Shown here: positions 8,013 to 11,392 of the stretch, piece after piece | Layout: every line of letters begins with the position of its first letter | Numbering within the stretch: the first letter of the stretch is position 1 | NCBI GenBank assembly: GCA_031263625.1 | Contig: JAISFK010000359.1 | Coordinates: 1-11,392 of the forward strand | Direction: 5' to 3' | Length of the DNA stretch: 11,392 nt | Source of the DNA: Clostridiales bacterium | Lineage (GTDB): Bacteria > Bacillota > Clostridia > WRLR01 | The notes under the pieces: generated by a model | What the model was told of the DNA's origin: nothing | What the model saw: the letters and a program-made list of their open reading frames with translations, nothing else | Databases searched by the model: none | Program-made: the position numbers and the translations under genes

Positions 8013-8498
8013 TCACCAGTACGCCGCGTCCTTGCAGATATCTGGCGGGAACGCGCCCGACGCGATGTCCGCGAGCAGGGCGCCCGCAATGTCCCTCGCG
8101 CTGCGGCACTGCTCTGGCGTGATCAGCGAGCGCGACAGTGCCTCCCGCAGCTCGTCCTCATCAAGCAGCTCGACGCGCCCGTCCGGGTAAACCTTGACGT
8201 CGAGCAGCAGGTCAAGCATGAGGTACGTGTCGCTCGCGGCGTCGTGGCTGATGCCCAGCACGTCGCAATACCAGTACAGGAAGCTGCCGTCGTGGCCGTA
8301 AAACCGGCTGATCTTGTAGTGCCTGTCGAGAAAATAAACCGACACGCCGCCCGCGAAGTCCATTCTGGGATGTATGGCGCGCCATTTCGTGATCAGCACG
8401 GAGCCGTCCCTGTACAGGAGCGCGTCGTCCGACAGGCAGACCGTTTCAGGCGGTATAAGGCGCCTGCGCAGTATGACGGGGCGTTTTTGGTTTGTCAT
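8013..8498 (-). CDS. DUF402 family protein
   Basis: This 161-aa protein has the DUF402 features: a beta-rich start, FYGHDGSFLYWYCDV, then DTYLMLDLLLDVKVYPDG and LLDEDELREAL, whose acidic residues fit the metal-binding site of the family. Some DUF402 relatives are nucleoside tri- and diphosphatases (Ntdp) and others are fused to nucleases; the role here is unassigned. Start: ATG at 8498 (MTNQKRP). The longer frame from a TTG at 8555 has no ribosome binding site. A TGGTATAAT box ends only six bases before the ATG, so the mRNA may be leaderless. The PHP gene follows after 40 bp, suggesting a two-gene nucleotide-hydrolase unit. Confidence 0.85.
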   Translation of the reverse strand: MTNQKRPVILRRRLIPPETVCLSDDALLYRDGSVLITKWRAIHPRMDFAGGVSVYFLDRHYKISRFYGHDGSFLYWYCDVLGISHDAASDTYLMLDLLLDVKVYPDGRVELLDEDELREALSRSLITPEQCRSARDIAGALLADIASGAFPPDICKDAAYW

Positions 8499-8504
8499 AT
8501 GCCC

Positions 8505-8513
8505 ATTATACCA
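8505..8513 (-). promoter_or_regulatory. Extended -10 promoter abutting the DUF402 start codon
   Basis: On the minus strand TGGTATAAT (8513-8505) is followed by GGGCAT and then the ATG. The usual start point about seven bases past the box would be the A of the ATG itself. No good -35 is visible, as is common for extended -10 promoters. Confidence 0.6.
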
Positions 8514-8604
8514 CGCGCCCCAAACGGCGAACAGGCCCAATCGCAAAACAGGCAAAACACCACACCCACTGGACCTCGATGATCTGCATTTTTACGGCTG
8601 CAGT

Positions 8605-8838
8605 TTACGGATTGTGAATTGCGGATTCTGCCAATGCGCGGTATTCTTCCAGATGATCAAGAACCTTGACGCTTTCTTCGTCCATTTCCAACTCGTCAAT
8701 GATCTGTTCGCGGGATTTGTTTTTTTGGATTTTGACGTCAATGAGTTTGATCAGCCGCAATAGCATTCCCCTGTCAACCCCTTTTTCAATCCCTCTTTCT
8801 TCAAGTTCGTCGAGCATTCGCTCAATCGCGTAAGTCAT
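8605..8838 (-). CDS. Possible intragenic Rpn small product (RpnS-like C-terminal domain)
   Basis: Within the Rpn gene an in-frame ATG at 8838 (MTYAIERMLDELEE) is preceded by the purine-rich AAGGAAGGAG, ending 11 bases upstream. This would yield a 77-aa C-terminal fragment. In E. coli, rpn genes are known to encode such short products, which block the full-length toxin-like nuclease. The site is visible, but its use is inference; the spacing is slightly long and the purine run also codes for KEGD. Confidence 0.35.
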   Translation of the reverse strand: MTYAIERMLDELEERGIEKGVDRGMLLRLIKLIDVKIQKNKSREQIIDELEMDEESVKVLDHLEEYRALAESAIHNP

Positions 8839-9591
8839 ATCGCCGCCATCTCCTTCCTTCATCCCCTGAATGAACCCCTCTACATCGTCCCTGACGCGCG
8901 GCAGCTTTTTGAGTTTTTTGTACAGCACATCCCGAAGCCACGCAATAAAATCCACGCGCTGGTCTTCTGAAAGCCTCCCTACGATTTTAGCCGCCGCCCG
9001 GAGTTTTCCCGGAAGATTTTCTTTCGCGTTTTTCTGATCCAAAAAGAACACCGCGTTGACCAGATTCGCAATGTCCAGCAACGCGCTTTCGTCAATCTTG
9101 TTGATATTCAGCAGTACATACTGGAAATCCAAAACATTGGCCCCGAACCATTGATGGCCTTCCAGGTACTCCCGAAAGCTCGGGACGGCGCTCCACGGTT
9201 CGCCGCCGTTATACAGCACGATGGGGACAACGGCCGGAAGCCGGAATGTTTTTGCTTCACGGATTTTTTGATCCGTATCAAGAAACGCCCGCCGCATGAC
9301 CTCCACCATATAAAGCAGCAATCGAAAAGGCATCGTATAATCCACACTTGACTGAAGCTCCAGCAACACGTAAAAGATGGCCTGATGGCCGTCCAACGTG
9401 GCCTTGTAGACAATATCCGCTTCCTTGTCGCGGAAATCTTTTAAAATGAACTGCTTGTCGATCAGTTCCAAATTCTCCTCGCGCAGTTCATTGACCCACG
9501 CCCCTTGAACATGGCATTTGAGCAAGTCCAGAAAATTTTTCTTTTTTGACAAAATGCGCTTGTACCCTTTGTCATGCACTTTTTCAGGCAT
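8605..9591 (-). CDS. Rpn family recombination-promoting nuclease / YhgA-like putative transposase
   Basis: 328 aa from the ATG at 9591 (a GTG two codons earlier is less well spaced); GGGAGG lies nine bases upstream. The N-terminal half carries a PD-(D/E)XK nuclease pattern: D59 (EADIVY), then E78-x-Q80 in VLLELQSSVD, followed by YMVEVMRRAF and the LPAVVPIVLYNGGEPW segment typical of the family. The C-terminal third is charged and helical (ELEERGIEKG, REQIIDELEMDEESVK), as in other Rpn proteins. E. coli Rpn proteins are DNA endonucleases that raise RecA-independent recombination, and some act in phage defence. The gene is moderately less GC-rich than the hydrogenase operon. It has its own promoter at 9616-9644. 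The frame is intact, so it is probably functional. Confidence 0.88.
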   Translation of the reverse strand: MPEKVHDKGYKRILSKKKNFLDLLKCHVQGAWVNELREENLELIDKQFILKDFRDKEADIVYKATLDGHQAIFYVLLELQSSVDYTMPFRLLLYMVEVMRRAFLDTDQKIREAKTFRLPAVVPIVLYNGGEPWSAVPSFREYLEGHQWFGANVLDFQYVLLNINKIDESALLDIANLVNAVFFLDQKNAKENLPGKLRAAAKIVGRLSEDQRVDFIAWLRDVLYKKLKKLPRVRDDVEGFIQGMKEGDGGDMTYAIERMLDELEERGIEKGVDRGMLLRLIKLIDVKIQKNKSREQIIDELEMDEESVKVLDHLEEYRALAESAIHNP

Positions 9592-9615
9592 TGCCACGCG
9601 CCTCCCTCATCTCAA

Positions 9616-9644
9616 ATAGTAGCACAATGCGATGTTGCGGGCAA
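9616..9644 (-). promoter_or_regulatory. Promoter of the Rpn gene
   Basis: Read on the minus strand: TTGCCC (9644-9639), a 17-bp spacer ending in TGC, and TACTAT (9621-9616). The TGC makes an extended -10. Transcription would begin near 9609, 18 bases before the ATG and just before the GGGAGG site. Confidence 0.65.
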
Positions 9645-9663
9645 GAATTGTTTTTAAAAGGGC

Positions 9664-9692
9664 TTGATCCGCGTCATTGCGCGGCGTATAAT
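9664..9692 (+). promoter_or_regulatory. Sigma-A-type promoter of a short transcript
   Basis: TTGATC (9664-9669), 17 bp, TATAAT (9687-9692). This is the best-matching promoter in the window. It lies back to back with the Rpn promoter, the two -35 boxes only about 20 bp apart. No long gene follows for nearly 600 bp; a terminator comes within 100 bp. Confidence 0.7.
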
Positions 9693-9698
9693 AAATAT

Positions 9699-9791
9699 AA
9701 GGATTGCCGCTTTGTGACGGTGGCCTATTCTACGAATTGCAAATCGAGAACAGAACCGTCAGTCGCTAAGACTTGGCGGTTTCTGTTTTTT
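9699..9791 (+). ncRNA. Candidate small RNA, about 93 nt
   Basis: A strong promoter directly upstream and an intrinsic terminator at the end frame a short transcript. I match it to no known riboswitch or small RNA. A 21-codon frame, TTG 9704 to TAA, lies inside it but lacks a spaced ribosome binding site. Alternatives are an antisense or trans-acting RNA linked to the divergent Rpn gene, or an attenuated leader for the UroD-family gene 500 bp downstream. Confidence 0.45.
9749..9791 (+). terminator. Intrinsic terminator
   Basis: AACAGAACCG (9749-9758) pairs with CGGTTTCTGTT (9777-9787) with one bulged base. The inner stem AGTC/GACT closes a GCTAA loop. A run of six T (9786-9791) follows. Confidence 0.7.
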
Positions 9792-9867
9792 CTTCCGGGC
9801 GCAGGCGCGTCGGCCGCCCGCCCAGCCGCATGCATGTCTAAATTGCCCGCCCAGCTGCCCGCTTGAG

Positions 9868-9974
9868 GACTGCCTGAGAGTTGCCAGAGAGTTGCCTGCG
9901 GACTATTTGAGAATTGTCTGAGAATTGCCTGAGAGCTGTCTGAGGACTCTGAGGGCTATTTGAGGACTGATTGA
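9868..9974 (+). repeat. Degenerate ~11-bp tandem repeat, about ten units
   Basis: Units of 10-12 bp follow one another, for example GACTGCCTGAGA, GTTGCCAGAGA, ATTGTCTGAGA, ATTGCCTGAGA, GCTGTCTGAG. The consensus is about RYTGYCTGAGA. All forward frames are interrupted or unconserved, so it is not coding. The period is close to one helical turn of DNA. Confidence 0.7.
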
Positions 9975-10011
9975 CGAATGCCGGGCGCATGCCCCATTGA
10001 GGCCCCATTGA

Positions 10012-10035
10012 CATTGCAGCATTGCAGCATTGCGG
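10012..10035 (+). repeat. Three tandem copies of CATTGCAG
   Basis: CATTGCAG, CATTGCAG, CATTGCGG. Directly upstream, CCCCATTGA also occurs twice (from 9992 and 10003). These are simple slippage-type repeats just before the third 105-bp element. Confidence 0.7.
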
Positions 10036-10058
10036 TTGTTGGATTGGCTTGGGCGTGA

Positions 10059-10163
10059 TATACTCGTGTTCGATCGGGAATTCCGACCGCAGTTTGCGGT
10101 CGGACAGAGGAAACGAGTATTACTGGCTCGCGTTTATGGAAAATTCAAATGCTCGTCAGTATA
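10059..10163 (+). repeat. 105-bp structured dispersed repeat, copy 3
   Basis: Same orientation as copy 1, with 100/105 bases identical. The differences from copy 1 fall in loops and linkers except element position 68 (A to G), which turns an A-U pair into G-U in the last stem. It ends 124 bp before the UroD-family start codon. Confidence 0.9.
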
Positions 10164-10181
10164 AGATAGTTGTAGCTGAAT

Positions 10182-10209
10182 GTTGCGCAATATCTTTTCC
10201 GTGCGCAAC
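10182..10209 (+). other. Inverted repeat GTTGCGCA/TGCGCAAC
   Basis: Perfect 8-bp arms (10182-10189 and 10202-10209) around a 12-base AT-rich spacer, about 80 bp upstream of the UroD-family start. It could be an operator for a dimeric regulator or an RNA hairpin. No T run follows, so it is not an intrinsic terminator. Confidence 0.5.
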
Positions 10210-10247
10210 TGCCTAGACGGATGGATTTTAAAGCAGTCGGGCAACCG

Positions 10248-10266
10248 CCGGGCGGGCGCCGCCCGG
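10248..10266 (+). other. GC hairpin just upstream of the UroD-family ribosome binding site
   Basis: CCGGGCG (10248-10254) pairs with CGCCCGG (10260-10266) around a 5-base loop. It ends only a few bases before AAAGGAG at 10272. It might affect translation initiation, or it may merely reflect local GC richness. Confidence 0.4.
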
Positions 10267-10287
10267 ACGCGAAAGGAGCGATGCGCA

Positions 10288-11392
10288 ATGGCGAAGGATA
10301 TGGCGCTGCACGCAGGCAGTTTGCGCCCCCTGGACAGCGGAAGGCGGCCGGAAGGCGGCTTGCGCCCCCTGGACAGCGCGCTGTCCCGCGAGGAAGTGAA
10401 GCGGGCGGTGGAGGGCAGGGGCGCCGCGCGGCGAGTCCCGATGGCGATACACGCGTGGATCAACCCGGACGTTTTCGGGCCGCGAGCGGACGAGTGCCGC
10501 AGGGTGCTGGCCGACTACCCGTGCGACATCGTGAAGATACCGCTGCGGATCCCGCAGGTGTTTGACGCGCCCTCGGACGATCCGTCGTACCGCTGGCTCA
10601 ACTTCGGCAACCCGTTCCCGGAGGGCGTGGCGCTCGACGCGGTCAGCGCGCTCGACAGCTGGGACGGGCTCGGCGCCGCGCTGGACGACTTCCCCGACCC
10701 CAACTATCCGGGGCTGATCCCGGCCAGCCCGCCCCCCGACAACGGCGAGTACCGCGTGGGGCTGTGGTGGTACTGGCTCTTTGAGCGGCTTTGGTCGATT
10801 CGCGGCATGGAAAACGCGCTCTGCGACTTTTACGAGCATCCGGACGAGGTTCACCGGCTGTTCCGCGCGCTCACGGACTTTTACAAGGCCGTGCTGTCGC
10901 GCGGGCGAAGCGAGCTTGGGCTGGACGCGGTCTGGACGAGCGACGACATCGGGATGCAGACCTCGCCGTTCTTTTCGCTCGACGTGTTCAGGGAATTTTT
11001 TAAGCCCTACTACAGCGAGCTGATCGACCACGCGCACAGCCTTGGCATGCACCTGTGGATGCACTGCTGCGGCAACATCATGCCGTTCATACCCGATCTG
11101 TGCCAAATCGGGCTGGACGTCCTGCACCCGATCCAGAAATACACGATGGACGAGAAGGCCGTCGTCGCCGAAAACGGCGGCAAAATCTGCTTTTGGGCGG
11201 GGATGGACCTGCAGCGGATCATGCCATACGGTTCGCCGGAGGACGTGCGGCGCGAGGTGCGCTTCATGCTCGACACCTACCGCCGGCCGGACGGCCGCCT
11301 GATTCTGGCCGCAGGCAACAACATGACGGCGGACACGCCGCTCGAAAACCTGCGCGCGCTGCTCGACGAAGCGCTTTCATACGGCGCCGAAA
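10288..11392 (+). CDS. Uroporphyrinogen decarboxylase (UroD/MtaA) family protein, 3' end outside the window
   Basis: At least 368 codons, with the frame open at the window edge. The visible part has the UroD-like barrel of anaerobic methyltransferase relatives: RRVPMAIHAWINPD near residue 50, YYSELIDHAHSLGMHLWMHC leading to the HCCGN motif (H259, C261), then GLDVLHPIQ and WAGMDLQRIMP. The His-x-Cys-Gly motif is the zinc site that binds the methyl-accepting thiol in MtaA/MtbA-type corrinoid methyltransferases, so a methyl-transfer role is more likely than heme synthesis; no corrinoid protein gene is visible. Start: ATG 10288 with AAAGGAG nine bases upstream; the in-frame ATG at 10180 has no site. 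The first ~35 residues contain a 13-residue duplication (LRPLDS twice). It lies downstream of repeat copy 3 and two hairpins. Confidence 0.85.
   Translation, partial: MAKDMALHAGSLRPLDSGRRPEGGLRPLDSALSREEVKRAVEGRGAARRVPMAIHAWINPDVFGPRADECRRVLADYPCDIVKIPLRIPQVFDAPSDDPSYRWLNFGNPFPEGVALDAVSALDSWDGLGAALDDFPDPNYPGLIPASPPPDNGEYRVGLWWYWLFERLWSIRGMENALCDFYEHPDEVHRLFRALTDFYKAVLSRGRSELGLDAVWTSDDIGMQTSPFFSLDVFREFFKPYYSELIDHAHSLGMHLWMHCCGNIMPFIPDLCQIGLDVLHPIQKYTMDEKAVVAENGGKICFWAGMDLQRIMPYGSPEDVRREVRFMLDTYRRPDGRLILAAGNNMTADTPLENLRALLDEALSYGAE
10321..10378 (+). repeat. 39-bp in-frame duplication in the UroD-family N-terminus
   Basis: TTGCGCCCCCTGGACAGCG occurs at 10321-10339 and 10360-10378, offset 39 bp (13 codons), giving LRPLDS twice. 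The DNA between holds GGAAGGCGGC twice in tandem. Confidence 0.85.

Noticed and set aside
7973..8089. Upstream extension of the PHP gene to 8089
   Set aside because: It would overlap the end of DUF402, is Arg-rich and non-conserved, and has no ribosome binding site. The TTG at 7972 follows AGAGG.
9704..9769. 21-codon small protein starting at TTG 9704
   Set aside because: AAGGA abuts the TTG with no spacer and the frame overlaps the terminator stem; there is no support for translation.
9699..9791. Known riboswitch (purine, TPP, fluoride or ZTP class)
   Set aside because: None of the conserved core strings of these classes is present as far as I can recall them.
9868..9974. CRISPR array
   Set aside because: Units are only 10-12 bp, degenerate and contiguous, with no unique spacers and no cas genes nearby.

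Overview
The window is GC-rich and gene-dense. It reads like an anaerobic, fermentative Bacillota (Clostridia-like) chromosome. The reasons are an NAD(H)-linked, multi-subunit [FeFe] hydrogenase, strong GGAGG-type ribosome binding sites, sigma-A-type promoters, a nickel-pincer (LarA/DUF2088) family enzyme, a corrinoid-methyltransferase-like UroD-family protein and an Rpn-family nuclease. The lineage is inferred from family content only.

Layout. 1-3595: end of a probable upstream hydrogenase gene, then hydB (HndC/NuoF-like, 595 aa) and hydA ([FeFe] catalytic subunit, 581 aa), 21 bp apart. Together they would couple NADH and ferredoxin oxidation to H2 production, or the reverse. 3712-5313: LarA-like racemase/epimerase-family protein with a repetitive Gly/Ala-rich N-terminal extension. 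5377-5481: first copy of a 105-bp structured repeat. 5504-6019: cytoplasmic DsbA/FrnE-like thiol oxidoreductase. 6238-6810: an AT-rich gene, unlike its surroundings, for a zinc-ribbon protein with two membrane segments. 6826-6930: second repeat copy, inverted. On the minus strand, 6965-7972 is a PHP-domain phosphoesterase carrying a Gly-rich insertion, 8013-8498 a DUF402 protein with an apparently leaderless start, and 8605-9591 an Rpn/YhgA-like PD-(D/E)XK nuclease with a possible intragenic second product.

9592-10287 has no long gene but is rich in signals. It holds two back-to-back promoters, a candidate ~93-nt terminated small RNA, a degenerate ~11-bp tandem repeat, an 8-bp triplet repeat, the third 105-bp copy and two hairpins. 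10288-11392 is the 5' part of a UroD/MtaA-family gene that runs off the window.

The strongest candidate for something undescribed is the 105-bp element. Three copies, two direct and one inverted, differ at only eight positions. Seven of these lie in predicted unpaired segments and the eighth keeps a G-U pair. The ends look like a TA-flanked mobile element. Other points of interest are the possible Rpn intragenic product, the small RNA locus and the recurrent glycine-rich, repeat-built insertions in otherwise ordinary enzymes.
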